From contig JACRPN010000005.1 of NCBI GenBank assembly GCA_016223145.1, positions 377,809 through 441,808 on the forward strand: a stretch of DNA of 64,000 bases, in the 5' to 3' direction. How positions within the stretch are numbered: position 1 is the stretch's first letter; each line of letters begins with the position of its first letter. Position numbers and translations under genes: made by a program. This stretch comes from Armatimonadota bacterium. GTDB taxonomy: Bacteria; Armatimonadota; Fimbriimonadia; Fimbriimonadales; Fimbriimonadaceae. Below the pieces are notes generated by a model that was not told where the DNA came from, made no database searches, and was given only the letters and a program-made list of their open reading frames with translations. Below, piece after piece: positions 8,920 through 17,471 of this stretch.

Positions 8920-8953
8920 AGTAGTCTCCTCCTCCAATAAAACAGAGGTTGAA

Positions 8954-9158
8954 CCTGAAACGGTTCAGTAACGAACGGTACCAGTATATGTGATGGCAGT
9001 GGCCCCTGCACAGGCGGTCCCGCCAAATACGGCAAAAATGCTGGGCGATCCGCCTATTGGCGCGAGTCGTGCGAATTCAGATCTGGCGTCCGACGAGGAG
9101 TTCAGCCGAGTCAAGGTGCCCAGCACCTAAGTCCTAAGCCCAACCGAACCGTTTCAGG
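8954..9158. promoter_or_regulatory. Inverted pair of operator-like sites
   Basis: The 13-mer CCTGAAACGGTTC (8954-8966) recurs exactly inverted as GAACCGTTTCAGG (9146-9158), 179 bp away. The core TGAAACGGTTCA is a near-palindrome centred on CG, the shape of LacI-family operators. The first site is 34 bp upstream of the PEP-CTERM start. Such spaced pairs can bind one tetramer and form a DNA loop. No experimental support is available, and the regulator is unknown. Confidence 0.4.
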
Positions 9159-9556
9159 ACCTCCGAGCCCACCGCCCACGAAAGTGCTGTCGGGCGGCTT
9201 AAGCCCGATGGCCGGCCTATGTGCGGCAGCAGTAACGGGCCAAGAGAGCCAACCTATACATTTATTGATAGTATGTTTTCAGCGCCCGAAAGCGGGGGTA
9301 GGAGCACCTCAAAACAACCGACGGTTTGCCGCAGATTGAACTCGCAAGGTCCCTTGAGGCTATCGAGAAGCCCAGCGATCGGCGCCATGGCCACCCCTGT
9401 CGCCCCTCCGGCCTCCATTCAAAAATGTGGACTTGACGCCACATCTTGGGCCATCTTCTAGAGCAGGCCCCTTTGGCCGACCAACGACGACCGGCCGGGC
9501 GGCCTTTGCCAGTAACCCAGCGCGCTCCAACTACGGACCTTCGCGCTGCGGAGGCC
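9159..9556. other. Intergenic region without a gene
   Basis: I see no gene between the inverted operator-like pair and the redox operon. A GC-rich inverted segment, GTCGGGCGGCTTAAGCCCGA, lies near 9188-9207 and could form a hairpin. The operon promoter should lie in this stretch, but I cannot place it. Confidence 0.4.
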
Positions 9557-10459
9557 ATGCTTGTGATCGACAAATTCGAAATCGTCGCTCGTGAGGACTA
9601 CTCCGACGTCACGTTTATGCTGGAGGTCCGCCATCCCTTGATGGCCAAGGCCGCCAAGCCAGGGCAATTCGTCATTGTGATGTCGCACGCAGAAGGCGAG
9701 CGGATCCCCCTGACAATCGCCGACTTCAGCACCGAGCGCGGAACGATCACGCTGGTCATCCAGGCGGTCGGCAAGAGCACGCTCGAAATGCAGCGAGACT
9801 GTGTGGTGGGTGCGACGCTCTATGGCCTGGCTGGACCGATGGGTATTCCCAGCCCCCTCAGCCACGCGAGGAAGGTGATCTGCGTCGGCGGCGGCCTCGG
9901 CGTGGCGCCGGTTTATCCGCAGGCCCGTGGGTTCAAGGACAACGGCGCGACCGTGATTGGCGTCCTCGGCTTTAGGAACAAGGATCTCGTGTTCTGGGAG
10001 GACAAGTTTCGGGCGATCTGCGACGAACTCGTGCTCTGCACCGACGACGGCTCCGCTGGGATCAAGGGTTTCGTCAGCGACGGCATCAAAAAGGTTCTTG
10101 AAACCCACACCGACGTCGATGAGGTGGTGGCGATCGGCCCACCCGTGATGATGAAGGCCTGCGCCGAGGTCACGCGGCCGCACGGAATCAAAACCGTCGT
10201 CAGCCTGAACCCCATCATGGTGGACGGCACGGGGATGTGCGGCGGCTGCCGGGTGAAGGTGGGTGAGCAGGTGAAGTTTGCCTGCGTCGACGGGCCCGAT
10301 TTCGATGGGCACCAAGTCGATTTCGACGATCTCATGGTGCGCCTCAGGCGCTATAAAGAGGAAGAGCGGGTGGCCAAAGAGAGGTGGAGCGAGACCTGCC
10401 GCATGAGGGGCGAGCCTGGCCAAGTCGTGTCCGAGCTGCCTGCGGGGAGAGGAGCCTGA
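9557..10459 (+). CDS. nfnA: Sulfide dehydrogenase/Nfn-type FAD-NAD(H)-binding subunit
   Basis: The product is about 300 residues and matches the FAD/NAD-binding subunit of NADH-dependent ferredoxin:NADP+ oxidoreductase (NfnA, also called SudB). It has an FAD domain with ERIPLTIADF (about 51-60), a nucleotide-binding glycine-rich VGGGLGVAP, and a C-terminal [2Fe-2S] region DGTGMCGGCRVKVGEQVKFAC. The ATG at 9557 is chosen because MLVIDKFEIV is the usual family start and GCGGAGG lies just upstream; longer in-frame starts would add unrelated sequence. It is followed within 5 bp by the partner subunit, and the two would make a flavin-based bifurcating transhydrogenase feeding from the ferredoxin reduced by KorAB. 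Confidence 0.88.
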   Translation: MLVIDKFEIVAREDYSDVTFMLEVRHPLMAKAAKPGQFVIVMSHAEGERIPLTIADFSTERGTITLVIQAVGKSTLEMQRDCVVGATLYGLAGPMGIPSPLSHARKVICVGGGLGVAPVYPQARGFKDNGATVIGVLGFRNKDLVFWEDKFRAICDELVLCTDDGSAGIKGFVSDGIKKVLETHTDVDEVVAIGPPVMMKACAEVTRPHGIKTVVSLNPIMVDGTGMCGGCRVKVGEQVKFACVDGPDFDGHQVDFDDLMVRLRRYKEEERVAKERWSETCRMRGEPGQVVSELPAGRGA

Positions 10460-10463
10460 CGCC

Positions 10464-11972
10464 ATGGCCAAGAAGCGTACGATTCGATCGATTCCCCAGG
10501 CGCGTACTCCGGTCCGCGAACTGGACCCCGAGGTTCGCGCGCGCAACTTCGAAGAAGTCAACTGCGGTTACTCCGACTCGGAGGCCGTGCTCGAATCCGA
10601 GCGCTGCCTCTTTTGCGACAACCCGAAGTGCATCGCGGGATGCCCGGTCAACATCAACATCCCGGAGTTTATCCGCAAGGTCGGCGAGAACGACTTGCGC
10701 GGCGCTTACGATGTCATCACCGCGACAAACTTACTTCCTTCGGTCTGCGGACGGGTGTGCCCTCAGGAGAACCAGTGCGAGAAGGTCTGTGTGGTGGGAG
10801 AAACGCTGGAGCCGGTCGCGATCGGCCGTCTTGAGCGCTTTGTGGGCGATCGGGCGATCGCCAACGGTTGGGCGAACATCCCCTACATCGAACCGGGGCC
10901 GTTCAAGGTCGGCATTGTGGGTTCGGGGCCGGCCGGTATGGCCTGCGCAGCCGACATGGCCAAGGCGGGTTGCGAGGTTATCGTCTTCGAGGCGTTCCAC
11001 CTGCCGGGAGGCGTTCTGCGGTACGGCATTCCTGAGTTTCGCTTGCCAAACTCGGTCGTGGACGCCGAGATCGAGAACCTGAAGAAGCTGGGCGTGAAGT
11101 TTGAGTGCAACACGCTCGTGGGGCGGCTCTTCACGGTCGAAGAGATGCTTCAGGAGCACGGTTTCCATGCGGTGTTCATCGGCACCGGCGCGGGGTATCC
11201 GGCGCTTCTTGGGGTTCCCGGCGACTCGTTGAACGGTGTGCTCTCCGCCAACGAACTGCTCACGCGCTGCAATCTGATGAACGCGCGCGACTTCCCGAAC
11301 ACCGACACCCCGATGCCGCTTGGCAAGCATGTGGTCGTGGTCGGTGCGGGCAATACAGCGATGGACGCCCTGCGCGTGAGCCTTCGCTTGGGCGCGGAGA
11401 AGGTGAGTTGCGTCTACCGCAGGTCGAAGGCCGAGGCGCCGGCGCGGGCCGAAGAGGTGCATCACGCCGAGCAGGAAGGCATCGACTTCCACTGGCTGAC
11501 GAACCCGGTGGAGGTGCTCGATGATGGGCAGGGCAGCGTTCGAGCAATTCGCTGCGTGCGCATGGAGCTTGGCGAGCCGGACGATTCGGGCCGCCGCCGT
11601 CCTGTACCGGTCGCGGGAAGCGAGTTCGAGATAGAGACCGACCAAGTGGTGTTCGCCATCGGCACGAACGCCAACCCCATCATGGGGCAGACCTCCAGCC
11701 TGGACCTAAACAAGCGAGGCTACATCGCGACGGACCGCAACCTGGCGACCTCGATCGCGGGTGTGTTTGCAGGCGGCGACATCGTGACCGGGGCTGCTAC
11801 CGTGATCCAGGCGATGGGCGCCGGCCGGCGCGCGGCACGGGGCATGAAGGCTTACCTCGGCATTCGCGAGGGCTTCGAGTGGCCGACGGCAGAGAGCGAG
11901 CATGCGGCAAGTCCAGCTTTTGGGCTGGCCGACGCCGAGCGCCACTTCGTGAGGCTCAAAGCAGCAGTTTGA
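10464..11972 (+). CDS. nfnB: Glutamate-synthase-small-chain-like NADPH subunit (NfnB/GltA type)
   Basis: The 502-residue iron-sulfur flavoprotein belongs to the GltD-like family. The N-terminal part carries cysteines for two [4Fe-4S] clusters (CLFCDNPKCIAGCPVNINIP and VCGRVCPQENQCEKVC). An FAD site GIVGSGPAGMACAADMA and an NADPH site VVVVGAGNTAMDALR follow, and the C-terminal FAD motif is GVFAGGDIVTGAATVI. In Nfn enzymes this subunit reduces NADP+ using electrons from ferredoxin and NADH. It starts 5 bp after nfnA and precedes korA by 33 bp. A role as plain glutamate synthase is unlikely, because no large subunit is present and the NfnA-type partner is adjacent. Confidence 0.9.
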   Translation: MAKKRTIRSIPQARTPVRELDPEVRARNFEEVNCGYSDSEAVLESERCLFCDNPKCIAGCPVNINIPEFIRKVGENDLRGAYDVITATNLLPSVCGRVCPQENQCEKVCVVGETLEPVAIGRLERFVGDRAIANGWANIPYIEPGPFKVGIVGSGPAGMACAADMAKAGCEVIVFEAFHLPGGVLRYGIPEFRLPNSVVDAEIENLKKLGVKFECNTLVGRLFTVEEMLQEHGFHAVFIGTGAGYPALLGVPGDSLNGVLSANELLTRCNLMNARDFPNTDTPMPLGKHVVVVGAGNTAMDALRVSLRLGAEKVSCVYRRSKAEAPARAEEVHHAEQEGIDFHWLTNPVEVLDDGQGSVRAIRCVRMELGEPDDSGRRRPVPVAGSEFEIETDQVVFAIGTNANPIMGQTSSLDLNKRGYIATDRNLATSIAGVFAGGDIVTGAATVIQAMGAGRRAARGMKAYLGIREGFEWPTAESEHAASPAFGLADAERHFVRLKAAV

Positions 11973-12005
11973 TCCGGCCGCATCGGCGGCAACAAGGCTC
12001 CCACC

Positions 12006-13925
12006 ATGATCGAAACACAGGAGAAATCGGGTTTGCAGAAGAAGAAGGCCCCGCAGAGCGGCGCCAAGGGTCCCAAGCGGGTCACTAAACTGCACGAACA
12101 CATCATCGAGATCATCAGCGACTCAGGCGAAGGCGCACAGCGCTGCGGCCAGTCGCTAGGCGCGATCGCCGCGAGGATGGGCTACGGCATCTGGACCATC
12201 GAGATCATCCCTGCCGAGATTCGGCCCCCGGCCCGCAGCGTCGCCGGGGCGAGCGGCAACCGAATCCGCATCGGCGAGGGGCAGGTCACGAACGGTGGCA
12301 ACGAGACCGACCTCGTGGTGGCGTTCAACGAGCAGGTGCTTTTGGGGCGCGTTCGCTCGGGGCAGCTCAAGCCAGGCTGCCTGATCCTGCTCGAGGACAA
12401 GTGGCGACAGGACCCCGACCCGGCAATTGTCGCTTCGTATGTCGAGACCTACGGGCAGCTCGTCAAGGCGGGGTTCCGGGTGCTCGAAATACCCATGGAG
12501 GTCGAGTGTCTCAAGCACGTGCGGGACGCCCGCAAAGGCAAGAACATGTTCGCGCTGGGGGTGCTGTGCAGCATCTATTCACTCGACCTTCAGGTCGCCA
12601 AGGACCAGATCGCTTTGACCTTCGGCAAAAAGGCCGAGTCGGTCATTCAGGCGAACATCGAACTGCTCCTCGCCGGCTTCGAGTGGGCCGAGGCTAGCCT
12701 CGATTTCAAGTACGCGATACCCTGCAAACGCCCGACGGAGGCGCAGATCGTGGTGAACGGCAACACCGCCTTGGCGCTCGGGGTACTCGCATCGGGTATG
12801 GAGGTCTGCGCGATGTATCCGATCACGCCCGCCACTTCCGCCTCGCACTACCTCGCGGAGGCGTTCGAGAAGGTGGGCGGCGTGCTGCACCAGGCCGAAG
12901 ACGAGATTGCGGCCTGCGCGTTCGCCGTCGGCGCTTCCTATGCTGGCAAGTGCGCGGTGACCATCACGTCAGGGCCTGGCTATTCGCTCAAACAGGAGGT
13001 GATCGGCCTGGCGGTCATGGCGGAAATCCCGCTGGTGATCGTCAACGTCCAGCGCGGCGGACCCAGCACCGGGCAGCCGACCAAGGTGGAGCAAGGCGAC
13101 ATGCTTTGCGCCGTTTTTGGCAGCCACGGCGACGCGCCGAAGGTGGTGCTCGCGCCGGCGACGATTGAAGAGTGCTTCTATTGCGTGATCACCGCACGGA
13201 AAATCGCCGAGACGTTCCGCATGCCGGTGGTGGTGCTCAGCGACGCAAACCTGGCGACCTCGCAGAGCCCCTTCCCAAGACCGGCGTTCGATGTGGCGTG
13301 GTTTGCGCCGCCCATCGACCAAACACCGGCGCCCGCCGGTGCGAAGCCCTATGCCTGGGACCCGGAAACAGGGCTCTCGCAGCGGTTCATCCCGGGCCAA
13401 GCGGGTGGAACGCACACTTTGACGGGTCTGGCGCACGACGAGAACAGCCACGTGGCCTACGACCCCGAGATCAACCAGCGCTCCCTTCGGGCCAGGAGCC
13501 TCAAGCTTGCAGCGCTGCAGAAGACCCTGCTCCCACCGCCGGTTTTTGGCGATCCCGAGGGCGACCTCTTGGTCATTGGATGGGGCAGCACCAAGGGCGC
13601 GATCGAGGAGGCGGTCGCAGGGCTCCGCAAGGAGGGCCACCGGATCTCAAGCGTCCACTTCAGCTTCATTCAGCCCCTGCCGCCGGGCGTGAAGGAGATC
13701 CTCGGCCGGTTCAAACACCACGTGGCGGTGGAAGTGAACTGGTCGGACGACCCGAACGACGCACTGATCGACGAGACGAATCGCCGCTACACAGCCCTGG
13801 CCATGATGCTCCGTTCGCGCTATTTGGTGGATATCGATTGCTGGAGCGAGGTCAAGGGCCAGCCCCTGCGGCCAGCGAAGATTCGCGAGGTCCTCATGAA
13901 AAAGCTTGAGGAGGTGGAAGCATGA
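12006..13925 (+). CDS. korA: 2-oxoacid:ferredoxin oxidoreductase, fused gamma-alpha subunit
   Basis: The 639-residue protein is the KorA-type subunit. The gamma domain (about 30-220) contains SGEGAQRCGQSLGAIAARMG and RVRSGQLKPGCLILLEDKW. The alpha pyrimidine-binding domain follows (about 240-640) with GNTALALGVLASGMEVCAMYPITPAT, VTITSGPGYSLKQEV and VNVQRGGPSTGQPTK. It oxidises 2-oxoglutarate or a related 2-oxoacid with CoA to an acyl-CoA and reduces ferredoxin. The N-terminal 30 residues are Lys-rich and not conserved. It overlaps korB by ATGA (13922-13925). Which oxoacid is used cannot be told from sequence. Confidence 0.92.
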   Translation: MIETQEKSGLQKKKAPQSGAKGPKRVTKLHEHIIEIISDSGEGAQRCGQSLGAIAARMGYGIWTIEIIPAEIRPPARSVAGASGNRIRIGEGQVTNGGNETDLVVAFNEQVLLGRVRSGQLKPGCLILLEDKWRQDPDPAIVASYVETYGQLVKAGFRVLEIPMEVECLKHVRDARKGKNMFALGVLCSIYSLDLQVAKDQIALTFGKKAESVIQANIELLLAGFEWAEASLDFKYAIPCKRPTEAQIVVNGNTALALGVLASGMEVCAMYPITPATSASHYLAEAFEKVGGVLHQAEDEIAACAFAVGASYAGKCAVTITSGPGYSLKQEVIGLAVMAEIPLVIVNVQRGGPSTGQPTKVEQGDMLCAVFGSHGDAPKVVLAPATIEECFYCVITARKIAETFRMPVVVLSDANLATSQSPFPRPAFDVAWFAPPIDQTPAPAGAKPYAWDPETGLSQRFIPGQAGGTHTLTGLAHDENSHVAYDPEINQRSLRARSLKLAALQKTLLPPPVFGDPEGDLLVIGWGSTKGAIEEAVAGLRKEGHRISSVHFSFIQPLPPGVKEILGRFKHHVAVEVNWSDDPNDALIDETNRRYTALAMMLRSRYLVDIDCWSEVKGQPLRPAKIREVLMKKLEEVEA

Positions 13926-14935
13926 GCACGGTCACTCCCAACCCCAACGAATGCCTGATGGCGCTCTACGAGGAGCGCCACGAAATCGAAGATTATCAGA
14001 AGGGCGTCCCGCGATGGTGCCCTGGATGCGGCGACAACGCCATCCTGACTGCGGTCCAAAGGCTCTGCCGAGACCAGAACCTCCGGCCCGAGCGCACCGT
14101 GTTCGTCTCCGGCATCGGCTGCTCCAGCCGCCTGCCCCACTACATGAACACCTACGGTTTCCACAGCCTTCACGGCAGGGCGCTCCCGGTCGCCGAGGGC
14201 ATCAAGATGAGCCGCCCCGAACTGGACGTGTTCGTGAACATGGGCGACGGTGACTGTTGCAGCATCGGTGCGGCGCACTGGATCCACGCCATCCGCTACA
14301 ACATGAACCTGACCATCATGCTTCACGACAACCAGATCTACGGCCTGACGAAGAAGCAGATGTCCCCCACCAGCCCGCTGGGCCTCAAAAGCAACACCTC
14401 GCCGCGCGGGGCTTATCTGGAGGCCTTGAACCCGCTGACGGTTACGCTGGGCGTTCAGAACGTCTCCTTCGTCGCCCAAACGGTGGATTGGAACCCGGAG
14501 CTCCTCTATCAGGTGCTCTCGGCCGCCTACAGGCACAAGGGCTTCTCGTTCGTTCGGATCGTGCAGCGCTGCCCGGAGTGGCTGCCGAAGATGATGGACC
14601 CGTGGATGCAGGACGCGAGCAAGGTTCTGCTGCTGCAGCATCCCGACGGTGTGACGCTTTCGCCCGAATCGTCGCGCCTCTTCAACAACCAGGAGGCGCA
14701 CGACCCCAGCGACATCGACCGTGCGCGAGAGATTGCATCGGACATCGACCCCATTCCCGTGGGCGTTCTCTATCGGAACCCGGAAGTGCCCTGCTACGAG
14801 GAAGTCCGGCACGATCCCCACCTTCGTACGAGCGCATTCGTGCAGCACGGCCTCGAGGCGGAGTTCGACAAGTTCACGGTTTGGCCAGAGGAGCCGGAAG
14901 CGCCCAAGAGCCATAGGAAACAGACAAGGAAATGA
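13922..14935 (+). CDS. korB: 2-oxoacid:ferredoxin oxidoreductase beta subunit (TPP-binding)
   Basis: The 337-residue beta subunit has the CPGCG motif at 33-37, the thiamine diphosphate/Mg motif GDGDCCSIGAAHWIHAIRYN starting at 108, and the conserved LHDNQIYGLTKKQMSPTSPLG. It lacks its own ferredoxin domain, so the [4Fe-4S] protein encoded next is an obvious candidate electron carrier. It is coupled at both ends: ATGA overlap with korA at 13922, and ATGA overlap with the next gene at 14932-14935. Confidence 0.92.
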   Translation: MSTVTPNPNECLMALYEERHEIEDYQKGVPRWCPGCGDNAILTAVQRLCRDQNLRPERTVFVSGIGCSSRLPHYMNTYGFHSLHGRALPVAEGIKMSRPELDVFVNMGDGDCCSIGAAHWIHAIRYNMNLTIMLHDNQIYGLTKKQMSPTSPLGLKSNTSPRGAYLEALNPLTVTLGVQNVSFVAQTVDWNPELLYQVLSAAYRHKGFSFVRIVQRCPEWLPKMMDPWMQDASKVLLLQHPDGVTLSPESSRLFNNQEAHDPSDIDRAREIASDIDPIPVGVLYRNPEVPCYEEVRHDPHLRTSAFVQHGLEAEFDKFTVWPEEPEAPKSHRKQTRK

Positions 14936-17151
14936 ACCCAGCGGAAGTCCAGCAGGTCGTCGCGTTCCACCTCACCGGACGGTGCGTGGGGTCGGCGGTG
15001 TCTCCCGTCGAGCGAGGGATGGTTCCCGCCCTAATGGCGCGCCGAATGCCCTTGGCGAGCTTACGGTACGACTACCCGGTCGTGCTATGCGGCGGCAAAG
15101 CAGAGGAGGCGGTCCAGTCCCTATCAAGCGCTTTCGAGAACGCCGCATCTCAAGTCGTCGGATTCGAGCGCGGACGCCTGGAGAAGCAGACCCTCAAGCT
15201 GGAAGTGGGGGTTCGACTTGCGCTTGCTAAGTTGCCCGGAAAGAGTTTGGGCGAGGTCGTGGAGGGGTGTCTTGCGTTGAAAACCAACGCGCACTTGCGC
15301 GAGGTCGCCGATGCATTGAAGCCCTTCCTGCCCCTCGATGGCGTGTTGAGGGAGTGCGGGCCGGAGGCGGTTCTGGAGATCGCGCGCCATCTGCACGAAG
15401 CGGCGCAAAGCGCCAAGGCCCGTCGGTTTCTTTCAACGCTCGATCGGCTTGAGTACCGGCTATCGGAAATCCTCCGATCGGGAGACCAAGGGACCTCAGC
15501 CGCAAGGGAGCCTGAGAAGCTGAGAGCCGCAGTCGGGACCGGGTTTGCCGGCGCCTTCGACTTCAAGGCGCTCTCGAAGGTGCTCGAAAAGGGCTCGCAT
15601 GGCCGGGAGTTGCCCCCGGAACGAAGGGCGAGGCTGGAGTGGATCGTGGCGACCCTACGGTCCCAGAGGTTCACCGCCTGCCCCAAGAGGGCCAAGGACG
15701 CCACGAACGGCGCTTCGCCCTACGGGTTCGTCTATCGCTCGACCCACGACGCGCTCGCGGCCTTCAGGGAGCGCCTGCCCAGGCTGATCGAACTGGCAAA
15801 GGCGATGGCGATCGCAGAGCTTGAGATCGAGGGCGAATACCGCGAGGATTGGCACGGTCCAGTCTTCGAGAACTATGGAAGCCACGGTCTCGACCGGGCG
15901 GTTTTGAGCCAATTCCCCGACTATCTGGTTCTGGTGAACTCAAAAGCGCTGGAAGCCGAATCCAGTACCGCCATCCTCGAAGCCCTCTCTGCGGGCCTGC
16001 CGATGAAAATCGTCGTCGTGACGGATGACCTCCTCTCAGAGACTGAGGAGGCCCCTCTCCACCTAGGGTTTGGGCTCAAGAACCGCCAACTCGCCAGCGC
16101 GGCAATGAGCCTCGCCGACGTGTTCGTGCTCCAGGCCGGCGCCTCGGAGTGGGTGCGTCTGAGGGACCGGATCGCTTCGGGGTTTGCCTCCGACGCTCCC
16201 GCACTCTTCAGCGCCTTCAGCGGGTCCAGTGGGACCTGCGGCGAGGTTCCTCCCTATCTCGTCGCCGCCGCCGCCACCGAGAGCAGGGTTTTTCCGACCT
16301 TCGTCTACGACCCCTCGAGGGGCGGAGATTGGGCGGCGCGGTTTTCGGTCGAGGACAACCCGCAGCACGAAGCCGAATGGCCGATGCACCGCCTGGAATA
16401 TGAAACGAAAGACCTGCGCGCGTGCGCCGAGTCGGTGAGCTTCACCACGGCGGACTTCATCGCGATGGACTCTCGGTTCTCGGGCCAAGTTGCCAAGGTG
16501 GACGCGGCTCTTTGGCCAGAAGCGCTGGAGGGGGTGCCTGCCGCGCTGGAGTCCTCGGGTGCGGGCTTGCCCGCAAGAGCGCCGTTTGTGTTCCTGGCTG
16601 ATGGCGAGGGGAACCTCATCAAGGCCGCGATCACCGCACCCTTGCTGGCCGAATCGAAGCGTTGTCTGGCGATGTGGCACAGCCTACAGGAGCTTGGCGG
16701 CGTGCACAACTCCCATGCCGAGCGGCTCCTCGCAATCGAGCGCCTCCAATGGGAGGAAGAGCGCAAGCGCCTGGCGGAGCTTCCGCCGGTAGGAGCGGAG
16801 ACGTCGGCCCCGGAGCTGCCGGGGGGTCCGGCCGCGGCGCTCGACGCCGAAACTGCCTTGGCGGCGCCTGTTGTGTCTGCTGAACCAGAAGCCAAGCCTC
16901 CCTCCGACGATCCCTACATCGAAACCGCCCGGTGTTCGACCTGCAACGAGTGCACCAACCTGAACAACCGGATGTTCGCCTACAACGAAAACAAGCAGGC
17001 GTACATCAAGGACCCGACGGCAGGAACGTTCCGCCAGCTCGTGGAAGCGGCGGAGAGTTGCCAGGTGGGGATCATCCACCCCGGCAAACCGAAGAACCCC
17101 AACGAGCCGGGGCTGGAAGAGCTTCTGAAGCGGGCAGAGGCGTTTGCGTAG
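14932..17151 (+). CDS. Large KorAB-linked protein with C-terminal [4Fe-4S] ferredoxin domain
   Basis: The 739-residue protein is translationally coupled to korB by an ATGA overlap. Its last 72 residues form a single-cluster ferredoxin-like domain with cysteines at 668, 671, 674 and 710 (CSTCNECTN ... ESCQVGIIHPGKP). The preceding 660 residues are not clearly related to anything I can name. The section near 310-410 (NYGSHGLDRAVLSQFPDYLV, then a strand-helix MKIVVVTDDLL) recalls part of a pyruvate:ferredoxin oxidoreductase fold but has no TPP or CoA motif. An Ala/Pro-rich linker (about 620-660) separates the two parts. Its place in the operon suggests that it accepts electrons from KorAB, or scaffolds the complex with Nfn. 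Function is inferred. Confidence 0.75.
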   Translation: MNPAEVQQVVAFHLTGRCVGSAVSPVERGMVPALMARRMPLASLRYDYPVVLCGGKAEEAVQSLSSAFENAASQVVGFERGRLEKQTLKLEVGVRLALAKLPGKSLGEVVEGCLALKTNAHLREVADALKPFLPLDGVLRECGPEAVLEIARHLHEAAQSAKARRFLSTLDRLEYRLSEILRSGDQGTSAAREPEKLRAAVGTGFAGAFDFKALSKVLEKGSHGRELPPERRARLEWIVATLRSQRFTACPKRAKDATNGASPYGFVYRSTHDALAAFRERLPRLIELAKAMAIAELEIEGEYREDWHGPVFENYGSHGLDRAVLSQFPDYLVLVNSKALEAESSTAILEALSAGLPMKIVVVTDDLLSETEEAPLHLGFGLKNRQLASAAMSLADVFVLQAGASEWVRLRDRIASGFASDAPALFSAFSGSSGTCGEVPPYLVAAAATESRVFPTFVYDPSRGGDWAARFSVEDNPQHEAEWPMHRLEYETKDLRACAESVSFTTADFIAMDSRFSGQVAKVDAALWPEALEGVPAALESSGAGLPARAPFVFLADGEGNLIKAAITAPLLAESKRCLAMWHSLQELGGVHNSHAERLLAIERLQWEEERKRLAELPPVGAETSAPELPGGPAAALDAETALAAPVVSAEPEAKPPSDDPYIETARCSTCNECTNLNNRMFAYNENKQAYIKDPTAGTFRQLVEAAESCQVGIIHPGKPKNPNEPGLEELLKRAEAFA

Positions 17152-17471
17152 AACGCATCTCAAAGGCTCCTGACGAAGGGCCGAGAGTTGAACGCGAAGG
17201 GCGCAGCTCCGCGGGCTTCGGAGCAAGGCGCGGGCTTCATGCCCGCTCACCCTGAAAAGGCGGGGTATACCCCGCCCTCCGACGCGGGGTCCTTTCGGCC
17301 GATTCACCCGACACTTGAAAACCTGACAACCTGAACACCCTCCTCACCTCCTCACCTCCACCCCTCCATACCCCTTCCCCCCCACCCCCTCCCCGCCCGG
17401 GCTCCCCCCTGCCATAATCCGCTCATAGGCTCCGGGCTTTCACCCAAACCTGCCGGGGCCGGAGAGGACAC
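17152..17471. other. Intergenic region before mdh
   Basis: No gene is seen. The region carries the family C double-hairpin element (17230-17276), then degenerate C-rich direct repeats (CCTCACCTCCTCACCTCCACC) at about 17341-17361. The presumed mdh promoter lies near its end; CCGGAGAGGA just upstream of 17472 gives a good ribosome-binding site. Confidence 0.5.
17230..17276. repeat. Dispersed double-hairpin element, family C
   Basis: There are two stems in a row. GCGGGC/GCCCGC surrounds TTCAT (17230-17246). A spacer TCACCCTGAAAA follows, then the perfect 18-bp palindrome GGCGGGGTATACCCCGCC (17259-17276). The same layout, with nearly the same spacer, occurs at 54903-54948. Confidence 0.85.
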
